Below are positions 34,293 through 45,535 of a stretch of DNA of 64,000 bases, piece after piece; position 1 is the stretch's first letter, and each line of letters starts with the position of its first letter. The stretch comes from Megamerina dolium (taxonomy: Eukaryota; Arthropoda; Insecta; Diptera; Megamerinidae): positions 122,014,240-122,078,239 of the forward strand of contig OY978525.1 of NCBI GenBank assembly GCA_963854835.1, written 5' to 3'. The notes under the pieces are model-generated. The model worked only from the letters and a program-made list of their open reading frames with translations. It made no database searches and was not told where the DNA came from. The position numbers were made by a program, and so were the translations under genes.

Positions 34293-37200
34293 TCACACCT
34301 CTTGCAGGTACTTGATTGGGCAATAGCCCTGACGATTGTCAGCCGCACGTACCATAACCATACCATTGACCTCGTCGCCAGTCTACAGTACAAAAATGTA
34401 TTAAAATGGAAATTTAGTTAGTAAAGTAGTAAGTATTGCATCACCAACGATATTAAACAATATGTATTGTCGTAATCAGTTTAATTTACCTGTATAACAA
34501 TTTGGTCCCTTAGTAAAGTCATATTCTCTCCACGTTCGCCATCTGAGACTTGCAGATTGTGTGTTACTTGTAACGGCTTCTCATTGGCATTTAAACGAAC
34601 ACAATATTTTGAAGGAAAATAACCAACACGACCCAGTACTTTACCCTTCCACCAATCGGGGTCTGATGTATCAATGACGGTCACCTAATGTGCGAAATGA
34701 TATAGATAACATATAGATAATAAACCGAGTTTAAATGATATTCTATGTACATTGGAACTTAATTAAGCGAGAGGAAAAGTAATTAGCCATGATTATTTAA
34801 CATATTTAATGAGCGTATTTAATGTCGCACTTTCAAATCGCTTTAGACTCATTTGGGTAAGTATATTCAGAGTATTATAAATATTTTCTTTGTTTTGTAT
34901 TTGCCTTCATTCTGACATAACTTGACTTAATTAACATTCCACTTGTGAGAACGATTTTCAATGAATTTTCACCCGAATTCATATAATTAATTTCACTCGC
35001 TGCTCATTTGCCTTTCAATACACAATAACATGTACCTATGTACATATGAACTAATAATAAAAGTAATAACAATGCACTAAACAAGAGTCAATTTGCACAC
35101 GATATACTATCAGAAGTGTCAACAACTACAAAAGCTCAATTTTACTGGAAAACAAGCTGAACAAAAGAAAACAAAACAATACCACTTTAAGTTGAAATAA
35201 GCGCTAAAATGCCATTGATTCGCAACCGACTAGGTGACACCCATTTTCTTATTGACACTCAATAGTTACAACAACAACGAAAAGAACAACATAATCAACG
35301 ATAATGACGACGCCGACTACGACGGCGACAGCGAATTTGTATATTACAATTTATTTTGATGTAAAGTATGACATTAGCAAGTATGCATGCTCCCTATCTC
35401 TCACTCTGCTTCTCTTATTCGTTTGAATTTGCTCTTTGTTTTGATCAATTACTCAAACGCGTATGGTGTTTGAAACACAAAAATGACATTTTCGCAGTTA
35501 ATAAAAGTGTTCTTTACACCGTTTGTTCTAATTTGCAATAGGTCTGAGCATATTGAAGTTGTAAGTATTACAACCAAATACTCCTCACATCCTAAATCCC
35601 TAACTTCCCAACTGAACAAAATCGTTTATTTTCAGTTTAGGCGAAGTTTTCTTGAAGTATCGCTACTATCGTAAAAAATGAACAATTCTCGAAAGTTTTA
35701 TCTCTAGTGTACCATACTTTTCAGCGAATGTTTCTCGAACTATCGCATATTATTCATTTTATCGAGTGTTTTACGAAGTGTACATTAGGCATATGACTTT
35801 TCAACTTTTTTGAAAAAATTAAATATACAATACCATTTCAAGAAAATTTTTCAAAAATCTCCCGCAGGAATCAAATTGAAAGATTGGAACCCTATCCTAC
35901 TGTCAAAGTAGGAGTAAAATTATCAGATGACTGCACCATTCCGGCCATAGGGCATAGCATCGGGTCGCTCTGCAGCAGCATCAATAGCTTTATTGCCGAT
36001 TTATCTCGATTCTTTTAGATCGAGAAATCTTATACTATCACCTGAAAAGTCTACTGCGACGGTCTTTACAACTTGGCCCAGAGAAGAGAAGACAACGCTC
36101 AATATTTTTGTATATAAGTACTAATGTACTTATATACATTGTAACTACTAAAGAGCTGCTCAAGCACTATACAAATCATTAGCAAGCCATCAGAACTCAT
36201 TTAAAACACTGACTTTCTCATTCTCTCGTTTTGTTAAACAAAAGCTATAGTGACGAAAGGTTTTGACATTGCAAAAGAAATGCTGCACGAACGGCAATAG
36301 GACAACAGAACAAAACTGAAAAAAAAAAACAAACTGAAGTAGAAGTCAGATTTGCTTTTCTTTTTATTTAATTTTTACTTACATTCAATCTATTAATTTT
36401 TTTGTCTTGGCGTTCACTGCAAATTGCTTGGCTTGCCGCTAACTATTGCTTACGCTAACTATTGCCTACTCGCAGTGCCTGCTATGATTTACGGTTACTT
36501 TACTTCCCTATTTTGTTTTGCTTTTAGATTTTACTTTAGCACAGAACACAAGCAGTATCATCGTTGCAGCAAAAGCTTTTTCAAATGATGCTCTGTTTGT
36601 TTTGTTGCTAAGTTTTACTTGAAATCTTTTGGTTTGGCATCAATTGCATTGAAATATAGTGCTTGGTAGTACTGTGTAGTAGTGAAGTGTGGCTTTTAGA
36701 AGGTCTTGCGCAGCTCTTTAGTATGTACTTATATGTTCACGCTTACCTTGTAACCAGCTTTCAGGTCAAGTTCATCAGCATGACGCGCCTTAAAGTTGTA
36801 CAAGATTACATACAAATTCGTTGGCAATAAACGGTGAGATTTCTATGAAAATTATTACAAATAATAATATATGTATTAATATATCTTTTCGTTTTTTTAC
36901 TAAAAATTGTTCTATTCTCTAAGGAAGAAGCAATAATAGAAAACTGAATTAATGAATATATAAATAATGCCCATCCAAAAAAAAACCACGACAAAATAAA
37001 TGTAAGTACGTAGAAATACTAACAATAACAAAATGCAAATTCAATTAACTAAACAAAGCAAAAACACAAGCAAACAACAAAAACTAAATATCATCTTCTT
37101 ACCAGATGACTGCATGTCTGTGGCGTTTCTCGTAAAATCCAGAAAGAAACCCGTACCGAACAATAATATGTTAAATATTAAATATGAACGCCGTAGAACA

Positions 37201-40200
37201 AAGAAGAAGAAAAAACACAAACAAACAAACACAAAAAAAGATGCAAATAATATAGAAAAATAAAAAATGCCTGAAATTTTCTTACGGGTGATGGGCAGGG
37301 CGATGTACTCGCCGATGATTGCGATTTCTCCATTTCATCCGGTAGATCAACACTACCGCCACGCATGCCACGACTGGCATATAGAAGTTTACGTCCCTGA
37401 TGGGAAGGACTCGATGGTGCTGCAAATGTACGTCAAAATGCGTTGGGTTAATGTGGTTATATGATGTGTATGGATGTGCGTGTGTGCGAGCGTGCGTACG
37501 TGCTTGAGTGCGAGGAATGGAACAGGAATCAAATGTTGACACAGCATGTGTTGTAAATAGCACACAGAGGTAAAATTATAAAGAGAATAGCAGAATGAGG
37601 ATTTGCTTTAACAACAGGAAGGCGACAAAACAGAAAATCAAATGTTTGGGTTTATTTTCGTATTATATTTTCTGCAGGTACTTCAAAAATATTTTCGGTA
37701 TGTTATTATTTTTGATCAATTCTTAGCAAAGACAAACGAAAACATTCAACGAAAATGAAAAGATAATATTGTACAAAAAAAAAAAAAAAAATTAAATAAA
37801 ATAAAATACAATAAAATGAAAGCGATTGAAATTGAAAAAGTATCGCTTTGAGAATTTCACACTAGAGTTCATACAAGTCTAAAATATACGACGGATTTGG
37901 AATGAATTAGAAATTTTTGCAAAGTATTGTATGTAGGTATTTCTTTTATTTTATTTTTATATTTTTTTATTGTTGTTTTTGTGACTAAAGTTCATAACAT
38001 ATGTCAAAATTAAGCAAAAACAAAAAAAAAACGCTACAAATAATGGAACGCAAATTGTTGGAATTATGATTACTATGTATATGTAGAGATGCAGAATTAT
38101 TAAATCAACACTAAGTTACATAAAGTACTAGAATATATATAGGAATTTTTTACTAGTCAAATTAACCAACTACCTACTTGTTCTACTAATTATAAATACA
38201 GAAATCTATGTAAGAATTTGTATACTTTTTACAAAACAATATTTAGAATTGATTCAGTTCAGCAAAAAATATATATATTGGGTGTTCATATATATTATAT
38301 ATTAAATGATTTTCCTTGAAGGTGTTTAGGTGAGGTTAGTGTGATCAAATTGAGAATTGAAAATGGGAATTTTGAATGCAGGAAATCAGGAGGTTGACAA
38401 TGTCAACCTGGAATAATTGGGCTAAGGTATTCAGTTGGTAGTGTTCTAGGAATTTCTTGCGACTATTATATAATGCTGGGCAGGTGCACAGCAGATGTGA
38501 GATTGCTTGAACCTCTTTACCTCTGCAGTTTCTGCAGAAGTTAAATCTAATATCACAGCGTGTGGACCTATGAGGCAGTGGCAAGTGACCCCTGCCACAT
38601 AAGTCGAAATGTCTACTCGATTAAGATCAGTAAGCTTACGTCAAAGCGTTTCTTAATATGTAAGGGCTACGGCGGCTTCTCCGTTTACATATGGCTACAT
38701 CTGTTCATCTATTCTGGAAGATATCGGATTTGATAACCTCCAAACTTCGATTTCACGTTGCTATGGGATCCCTAAACAAGCATCTCGATAAGAGACCTCT
38801 GGCAGCCTTACTGAAAGCTCAGTAACTCAGTATGTAAATTTCTCTATGGAAGACAGTACCTTGTTTAATCTAATTTAGTGCAGTTTGAATAGCTTTTACT
38901 TCTGCCTGAGACACACTACAGTGGCCATAAGGAATGAAATATTAACGTAGGATTTATCCGAATTTATACCTGCTCCCAATCTTTCAATAAGATTAGAAGT
39001 ATATTTCAGTGCACTTGTATATATATGCTCAAATGACTTTGATGTCCATTGATGAGTCGTAATGTAGAGTTGGTCGCCAACTTCACTTCTTGCTTCTTTT
39101 CTAACTCACGAATCAACTGAACAAATAGATTTGTATATTTATTTCCACGAAATTTCAAGTTTTCACGATTGTTCAGCTACTACTAATGTACACGTGCAAA
39201 GAGCATATAGTCTTCCAATATCAATGATATTTCGGCACAATGACTACATTTAATGAACAGAAACAATTACATATAAAAATGCCTTAGAGATATGTATGAA
39301 CGCAGAACATATATATATATTGAACAACTTGAATGAGATGCAAATGTTGTCCCATTAGTTCAGGCAAAAGCAGAAAATACCATCGTGCCGCAAAAATCAA
39401 AAGGCTATTAACGATTCACAGGTGTAGGTACATATGAGTACTGTACTGCATACGTGCTGACAACAATGCACAATTTATTTCAATTTATGAGAGTACACAA
39501 TAAGATTTTATAAAGATGATAGATTAATTTAGAACCAATTTGTTTTTTAAAACAAATAAAGTTCAGGAGTTTCAGCATTAAATATTTATTGCAGGTCATT
39601 TGATAGTGTGATTTTTTCTTGGCAACAGAAGGGCTCATGAATGTACATAAAAATACATTTTTTAAAGCTAAAGTTAAACATTACAGAATTCCATTCTTAG
39701 AAGTAAAGCATCGAAAAGTACCGATTCCGAAATTTCACTAAATAACTTGTTCATACTAAACGGAGTAATGTTAATTCAGGCTCGACTGTAGTATAGACGC
39801 TACTGAAATAATTATGGAGTATTATCGAAGATATCGATTGAGATTGTCGTTTTGTTGTGAGAAAATCGTTCTTAATTGTTTCTTAATAATGCTGTCACAC
39901 AGTGGTTGAAGGAAGTGAGTCCCAACAGGTTTAGAAATAGATCACACAGATGTAGCAATAATAAAATATTGCGTTATGACGGAAGTGTCATCGGAAGTAA
40001 TTAGTCGCACTTCGGAGATAAAACGTAAGAGTATATTTTTATTTTTTGTTGTTCAGGATAGGGTATTAGAGGGAATATTTTAGATATCGATATGTATTCA
40101 TACATAAATGAATATACGATGTGATTGTGTAGTTGTGTGCAAACGTCCAGTGGGAAAGCACGTCACCAATCGCAAGGGATGAGGTAAGCAAACATCCCTT

Positions 40201-40732
40201 CTCTCAAAAGATCAACCTAAATTTTTCCATTTACCTGCTAATAAGTTAGGAAATACCAAATTGAATAATTGTTTTTTATTCTGTTTTTGAAATTGCATTT
40301 GTGACATTTTACCAAACACTATTAGAATTAATGGAATTTTCTTCAAGAAATTCTTGAGTTGATTTTGATAACGAGCTACTTACTTTCCCACTGTATAGGT
40401 GATTCTGTGCGACTCTGTATGAGTATGTGTGTGTGTGTGCCTTTTTTGCAATGAATGAATGTTCTCTAAAACTACTTACAATGCAAGCGACTGTTATTTG
40501 ATGGCGGTGTACTGTGCTCCAAGTGTCCACCTGAGCCGCCACTGCCACCGCCGCCGCCACTGATATTGCCGCCACCACCATGATAATATCCAACTGATGA
40601 TGGACCAGCTACAGGTCGGCGTCTAATTTGACCATGCATTTCAGATGATTCGGGTGAATCCAAACTTAATGATTTCATGCGTAAATTTAATTTTTGACGG
40701 CGTGGCGAGTGTGGAGCTATTGTTGAGTACAT
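31893..40732 (-). CDS. Stac: Stac-like tandem SH3 adaptor, with in-frame readthrough extension
   Basis: Five minus-strand exons join without a frame break: 40480-40732, 37286-37419, 36747-36842, 34490-34684 and 34293-34382. They give 255 residues from the ATG at 40732 to TGA. The first SH3 spans exons 3-4 (LYVILYNFKARHADELDL, then DPDWWKGK and GRVGYFPSKYCVRL). The second, divergent SH3 starts in exon 4 (LLRDQIVIQ) and ends in exon 5 (GYCPIKYLQEV). The WWKGK...G.FP block, followed by NEKP and a weak second SH3 ending near the C-terminus, is the Stac family pattern. Stac proteins bind and promote trafficking of L-type calcium channels. After the TGA, 799 further in-frame codons run to 31893. 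The C1 domain usual in this family was not found. Gene identity is by motif, not by search. Confidence 0.75.
34293..34382 (-). CDS. Stac: Stac-like exon 5: end of second SH3 and TGA stop
   Basis: Acceptor TACTGTAG|ACTGGC. The exon starts in phase 0 and encodes TGDEVNGMVMVRAADNRQGY, then CPIKYLQEV and TGA. Length and content match the end of a Stac second SH3, where the protein normally stops within a few residues. The stop context is GTG TGA CAG. Confidence 0.85.
   Translation of the reverse strand, partial: TGDEVNGMVMVRAADNRQGYCPIKYLQEV
34490..34684 (-). CDS. Stac: Stac-like exon 4: SH3 core
   Basis: The acceptor is TTTCGCACATTAG|GTGACC and the donor CAG|GTAAAT; both ends are phase 0 (65 codons). 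It encodes VTVIDTSDPDWWKGK, GRVGYFPSKYCVRLNANEKP and LLRDQIVIQ. DWWKG and GYFPSKY are the SH3 ligand-groove tryptophan region and the ALYDY-opposing P-x-x-Y region. An internal ATG-like start is not needed. Confidence 0.9.
34685..36746 (-). other. Intron of the Stac-like gene
   Basis: Between donor AAG|GTAAGC (36746) and acceptor CATTAG (34685). It is AT-rich and no exon was recognised. Confidence 0.8.
36747..36842 (-). CDS. Stac: Stac-like exon 3: start of first SH3
   Basis: The acceptor is TAATTTTCATAG|AAATCT and the donor AAG|GTAAGC; 32 codons, phase 0 at both ends. It encodes KSHRLLPTNLYVILYNFKAR, then HADELDLKAGYK. LYVILYNF followed by ADELDL is the first SH3 strand and RT loop, continued exactly in phase by exon 4. 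It was too short to be listed among the long open frames. Confidence 0.9.
36843..37285 (-). other. Intron of the Stac-like gene
   Basis: Donor CCC|GTAAGA and acceptor TTTTCATAG; AT-rich, nothing else seen. Confidence 0.8.
37286..37419 (-). CDS. Stac: Stac-like exon 2: Ser/Pro-rich linker
   Basis: Acceptor ACATTTGCAG|CACCAT, donor CACCC|GTAAGA. The exon starts with two bases of a split codon and ends in phase 0. It encodes PSSPSHQGRKLLYASRGMRG, GSVDLPDEMEKSQ and SSASTSPCPSP, a phosphorylatable linker like that before the SH3 pair in Stac proteins. Confidence 0.8.
37420..38339 (-). other. Intron sequence, Stac-like gene
   Basis: AT-rich. An (ACGC/GTGC)-like alternating stretch lies near 37470-37510 and a poly-A run near 37777. 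No exon was supported. Confidence 0.6.
38340..38960 (-). pseudogene. Non-LTR retrotransposon relic (RNase H to zinc-knuckle end)
   Basis: Minus-strand pieces are VSQAEVKAIQTA (RNase H, about 38870-38920), GHLPLPHRS-like (a H..G.GHF motif) and CRNCRGKEVQAISHLLCTCP with ALYNSRKKFL, the C-x2-C-x8-H-x4-C zinc motif that closes jockey- and R1-type ORF2 proteins. Frames are broken. It lies inside the intron in the same orientation as the host gene. Confidence 0.75.
38961..40479 (-). other. Intron sequence, Stac-like gene
   Basis: It runs up to the exon 1 donor at 40479. No exon or bounded element was found. Confidence 0.6.
40480..40732 (-). CDS. Stac: Stac-like exon 1 (or internal exon): basic/Gly-rich segment
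   Basis: Donor TTGCATT|GTAAGT leaves one base, which pairs with the two bases opening exon 2. From ATG (40732) it reads MYSTIAPHSPRRQKLNLRMK, then SLSLDSPESSEMHG, RRRPVAGPSSVGYYHGGGG and a Gly/Ser run. Two starts are possible: the ATG, with an in-frame TAA upstream, or a weak acceptor at AACAATAG|CTCCAC (exon upper limit 40716). The second would make it internal, downstream of a C1-containing part. RRQKLNLRMKSLSLDSPE looks like the Stac linker. Confidence 0.75.
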
Positions 40733-43700
40733 TTTATGACGTTATTTGATAATGATGGTTATATTATTTATATACATATTATGTATGAGTGTGTTGTTGT
40801 TGTTGTTGTTTAATATGATGATATTCGGCAAACATTTAGAATGTTTTCAAAGAAAATAGAAATTTTGTAAAAATCAATGGAATTAATTGTTAATTTAATG
40901 TTTTCAAATGACAAATGACTACAACAATAAAACATAACATACAACTACTCAGTACAATTGAATATGTTGACAAGAGCTGGGCGGAAAAAAATTAAACATA
41001 TTGAAACAAAGTATATAGTTTATGTGTAAAAAGAATATATTGAATATTGGAGTGATTTCAAAGTGTTTCTGTATGCGATAAGTGTATAGGTGTGCTGGAA
41101 TATTCAATGATGTAGAATGAAAGAAAAAAATTGTAAATATTGCGACATACACATATGCACTACACTACTGATTGATTTTCTTAAACAACTAAAATTTAGA
41201 AATTGTTCAAACAATTCAAAATATATCTACAGATAACATTAAGGGAAAAAGAAGAAAAAAGAAGAGTGGAAGTGCAAAATGATGAGTGATATTTGCTTTT
41301 AAGTACACCTTCCGTGTTCTCTTTATTACGTCAAAGACTTATAGGTCGATTATCGATTATCGAACCAAACTTCAATTGCTTTGCCAGTTTCCAAAATGAT
41401 AGAGTGCTTATTTGTGCACATTTGTGGTTGCGCTGTAGTATTTTCAAAGCAAAAAAGGAGCGAAAATTAAAAAGTAAGTACAATTTATTATTAAATTATT
41501 AGTAATTTTAACGTTAATGAACTTTTTATAGTATTATTTGTGTCGAAGTTTGGTTGCAATCAATAATCGACTTATTAGTCAAGTAATTTCGCCATTTCGT
41601 TTTGCAATGTGTACTTCTATCTCTCAATCATCGAAATTAATATGCCGAAGGTATTAATCGAAAAGGACTCCAATAACCAGTGGCGGATTTAAGATTTCGA
41701 TTTTGCATTATTATATTTTTCGACTATCACATTTAGGATTATTTAAAACAATGCCGGCCAAACGAATACTAAAACATTTGCATAAGTGTGTATGTCAAAT
41801 GGAGAATGTGCTTCTACAGTGGCTATATAAAAACTCCGAACTGTGAAATGGTGAGCAAGCATTGCAGCATATTGTCGTTTATTAAGTAAAAAAAATTTTT
41901 TTCTGTTCATTGCTTTTTTTAATCATGTGCAACAACATTACGTCGTGTGAAAACACGAAGGCAAATTACACTTTGTGCAACGCTTGGCCGACTTTGATTT
42001 AATACCTTAAAAACCGTAACTGAAAATGTTTTCATAATAAAAACTTGCTTTATCGAATCTTTATAAACAGTTGTTAGATTTACCGCAACACTTAGTCCAT
42101 GGAGCTATAAACCACCCTATTACAAGTATATAGTAAATGTACCGATGTATGTGATGTAATAGAGTTATGATTTTCACTGCTCGATATGGCCACATTTCAG
42201 CATTATACATAGTACCTGCGATACATACATATGTGTGCATAATAAAACTACCATATATTTTAAATCAAAACAAAAATTGTTGTTTTTATATGAATAAGCA
42301 TAGAATTAAAATACTACAGTATGTGTATATACATATAACTACATACACGGGTATATAGATTGATAGTAAAGAATATACATATATGTACTTAATAAATTAT
42401 TTAAAACATTTACACATTTAACGATACAATATATGTATATTAACAAAATATGTTAAAACCAATAAAGTTCATCAATAATTAAAACCAAAATGATTTAATA
42501 TAAAAGTTTATACATTCAACCTTTACATTAAATAAATACAAAAATCAAAATATTTCTTATTTTTTATTTTTGCACTAACGAATAAAAACATAATAATAAA
42601 AATAGCTCTCGAAATATATGTTTTACATATGTATTTTGCATTACTGATAGTTGACTCGATCATTAAGCATTTAAATCTCAAATTTATTATGTACCTAACA
42701 TATCCATATGAGAAAAAGTTATAATTAAAATTACTGCATTAAAAATTCATCATGTAACAATCGGACAGAAAAAAATTGAAACATATTTATATTGCATAAA
42801 ATTGTATGTAGGTAAATATATGGTTACATATTTATTTGTTTTTATTATGATTGTTATAATTTTTTATTTTATTTTATTTTTTGCTACAGAGGCTTTTGTA
42901 TTTGCATTTGGTTTCTATGTGGAAAGTGGATATTTCTGGAGTAAGTACATAAATACCATATAGGTAGACATATAGGAGAAGTTAGGTATTAGTCGAACTT
43001 AAAGAATTATTGGAAAACAAATATTTTCAGCATCCTGATGTAATTTATAGTACTCTGCTTCCGTATACAATCTTGCCAAATCAACTCGCAGTTTGAGTAG
43101 TTCAGCGTTGGCCCATGAGAATTTAGTAACAATTTCAACATGTTTAGTGGGAGGGAAGTGCTTTTTGGTGTTACATAAAAATTACTGCATTTTCCGTAGT
43201 TGGTAGATAATTAAAAAATAATTAGAAACCAACACCATTATGTTTGTTAGAATAGAGCCAAGCGTCATTTACTTGTAAAAAGCGCCAATTATAATTTTCA
43301 TTCATTTTATCGCCAATACAAATTTGTATCAATACTGTTTGCAAATAAATCTGAAGAAGATTCCTAGCTGTATAGCGAAAAAAAATTTGTCAGAGTGTCA
43401 TTGCACAACTCTTCTAAGTACTTAGATCAGGGACCTATTTCATAAAAGCGGCAGGTGGGATAATGACGATTTTTCCGGACAATTTCAGAGCCACAATTGT
43501 TGGCGACATTTTTTGTGTTTCAGTGATAATTGATGGAAAGCGACAGTGACAATACTGGAATATTGTCGACAAGTGTTTGGCAATGGTTCTGACAATTGTA
43601 CTCTGACATAATTGTTGCAACAATAACGACAAAACTAATATCATTTCTATGAATTAGACCCCAGTTATCATTGAGTAAATTGAGTATGTAAAAATGTTTG

Positions 43701-44353
43701 TTATAAATTTAGAAAATGTTTGGAAATCTATACTTTAGTTTCGGATGGAATTTTTTCTTATATTATTTTAATACATAATATTTTCAATGGGTATCCGACT
43801 ATTCTTTAATGGTTTTCTAACTGTCCAAAATATTAGTTTTCGAAGAATTAACAAAATTTGGAATTGTAACTTTATTAACTGAAATCGAGCCAACACGTAC
43901 TAAATACGTACTATGTTATTTATCTTCCAAATTTCGAAACATATGTATTTTTAAGCTAATCTTAATAATATATAAGTACCTAACTTCTCCTATTTCACTT
44001 AGAAGTATAGTGAAAAATATTACTGTGGGAATAAAATTTTAATAGTAAAAAATTATGTTTTATTAAAATAGGTTAACGCTGAAGAATATATCTTGAATCA
44101 TAATATAAAAAAAAAATAGGAAATAAAAAATAAAAAAAAAATAAAGTCGACTGCCTTTCACATCCATTCATCTTAAAGCTCGCAACTATCTTATTCTCAT
44201 CCATTCATCCTAAAGCTGACAATATTTTAAATGGTAGATACTACTTTCGGCTGTCATGACTGCCAACTTGATTGTAGTGTCAGTTGCTTTGTTTCTATGC
44301 TTTTTATATGCCACCACCAACGCTTATCTTTTACTGCTATCTGTGTAACGTAC
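40733..44353. other. Upstream or intronic sequence of the Stac-like gene
   Basis: It holds a possible MITE (43430-43662), a 60-codon minus open stretch (43010-43175) and a splice-flanked plus-strand segment at 42892-42941. No C1 domain exon was recognised. Confidence 0.5.
43430..43662. mobile_element. Possible MITE with imperfect TIRs
   Basis: Left end GGGACCTATTTCATAAAAG; right end, reverse-complemented, GGGGTCTAATTCATAGAAA. The inner TAATGACGA is mirrored by TCGTTATTG, and ACAATTGT-like words fill the middle. Boundaries and target duplication are uncertain. Confidence 0.4.
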
Positions 44354-44577
44354 TCTTCGAACTGGTTTATTGCTTTCATTTCCTGCTGTTACTCGTAGCG
44401 ATGCTACCGATGTTGCCGCTATCGAACCACCTGCTGATGTTGTTGTTGTCATGCCACCCATCATTGCCGGCGGTGCCATCGTCGACGCATCTGTTGACGG
44501 TATTTTCAGTATTTTCTTTTTCAACATTAATGGTTCACCAAAAGGCCGTGCTATTCTAATATCCATTTCTTCTGGAA
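44354..44577 (-). CDS. Candidate coding exon, probably upstream exon of the Stac-like gene
   Basis: The acceptor is TTTCAAATTAG|TTCCAG and the donor AAGA|GTACGT. Two bases of a split codon are followed by PEEMDIRIARPFGEPLMLKK, then KILKIPSTDAS, an Ala/Thr/Ser stretch with MGGMTTTTSAGG, and NESNKPVRR. The sequence is GC-richer than its flanks and has coding character. Its opening phase fits the candidate exon at 55666-56005 (A+TT). It ends in phase 0, so at least one further exon would be needed before 40716. Attribution to the Stac-like gene is inference from strand and order. Confidence 0.55.
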
Positions 44578-45446
44578 CTAATTTGAAATAGATGATTTGT
44601 AATTAGTACAATCGCTCAGTTTTATAAATATGATTTGTCAGTGATTAGTATTTTCTCTTTGGCGACATTTTTCGGTTTTATCTTCCGGCATGTTTCCGAC
44701 TGTTTTCGTTCGATTTAGCAGTATTGTTAGTACAGTGAATATCTGTTAGTATATAGTTAGCAAATAGACAGGACATTCGTTTAGACTAAGCATTACTTTT
44801 CTATATTTGTGTTTCGGATTTCATATCGCTTTTTGATCGTATCCAAATTTCTAGTTACCAATAAAGGATTTTTCGCCATTTTTGAAGCTTTGTAGATGCT
44901 TCAAGAGAGGGCCGATTTTTTGTGACGTATGATGTTAGCTATCGGATTTAGTTACAGACGGTAATACCAATATTAATACGCTAAAGCAGGCGAGCAAATT
45001 ATACATATTAGCTGTTCTCTCCGTGGCACCAGCTCAGCAACAACAACAAATAGTCACTTTTAGTAGAATATTATTGAAATATCATATAATATAATATTAA
45101 TCGCAATATCTTGTTTTGGTATGACTTACTTATATTCAAAGTGATAGAGTTTTCTTTACATTCAATGTGTAGAACAAATATTTCGCACTACAACCAAAAA
45201 TGCATTCAATTAAAAAATGACCTAATATTTTTACTATCAAGCATTTTTTAATTGTTAAATACACTACTATTGAGGCATAATTAAGCGTGACTAGATTAAT
45301 ACCTGTGGGAGTTGGTATGATAAAACAAAGTAAAATATAACTTACAATGCAAATATTTAAATGAAGAATAATAGTAAAATAAAATAAAAATTTGCAACGA
45401 TCCAATGAAGAAAATAACAACAATAACAATATCCAAATTATAATAA
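44578..45446. other. Probable intron sequence
   Basis: AT-rich; a short CAACAACAAC tract lies near 45038-45048. No supported gene. Confidence 0.45.
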
Positions 45447-45535
45447 ATCACTCCGTAGCGCAGTGGTTAGTGCGTTCGCCTTCTGATCTGTAGGTCGTGG
45501 GTTCAATCCCTGGCTGCAGCTTAACTTTAATATGG
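45447..45535 (+). mobile_element. SINE head joined to a LINE fragment
   Basis: CTCCGTAGCGCAGTGGTTAG (A box) and GGTTCAATCCC (B box) end at CTTAACTTTAATATGG. From there the sequence is not the SINE body but LINE coding sequence. Confidence 0.75.

Noticed and set aside
34293..34295. TGA as a selenocysteine codon
   Set aside because: No Sec-protein family resemblance and no SECIS-like structure noticed; ordinary readthrough in a TGA-C context is simpler.
41683..41760. CAGTGGCGGATTTAAG as a hAT end
   Set aside because: Only one end can be recognised, so no element can be bounded.
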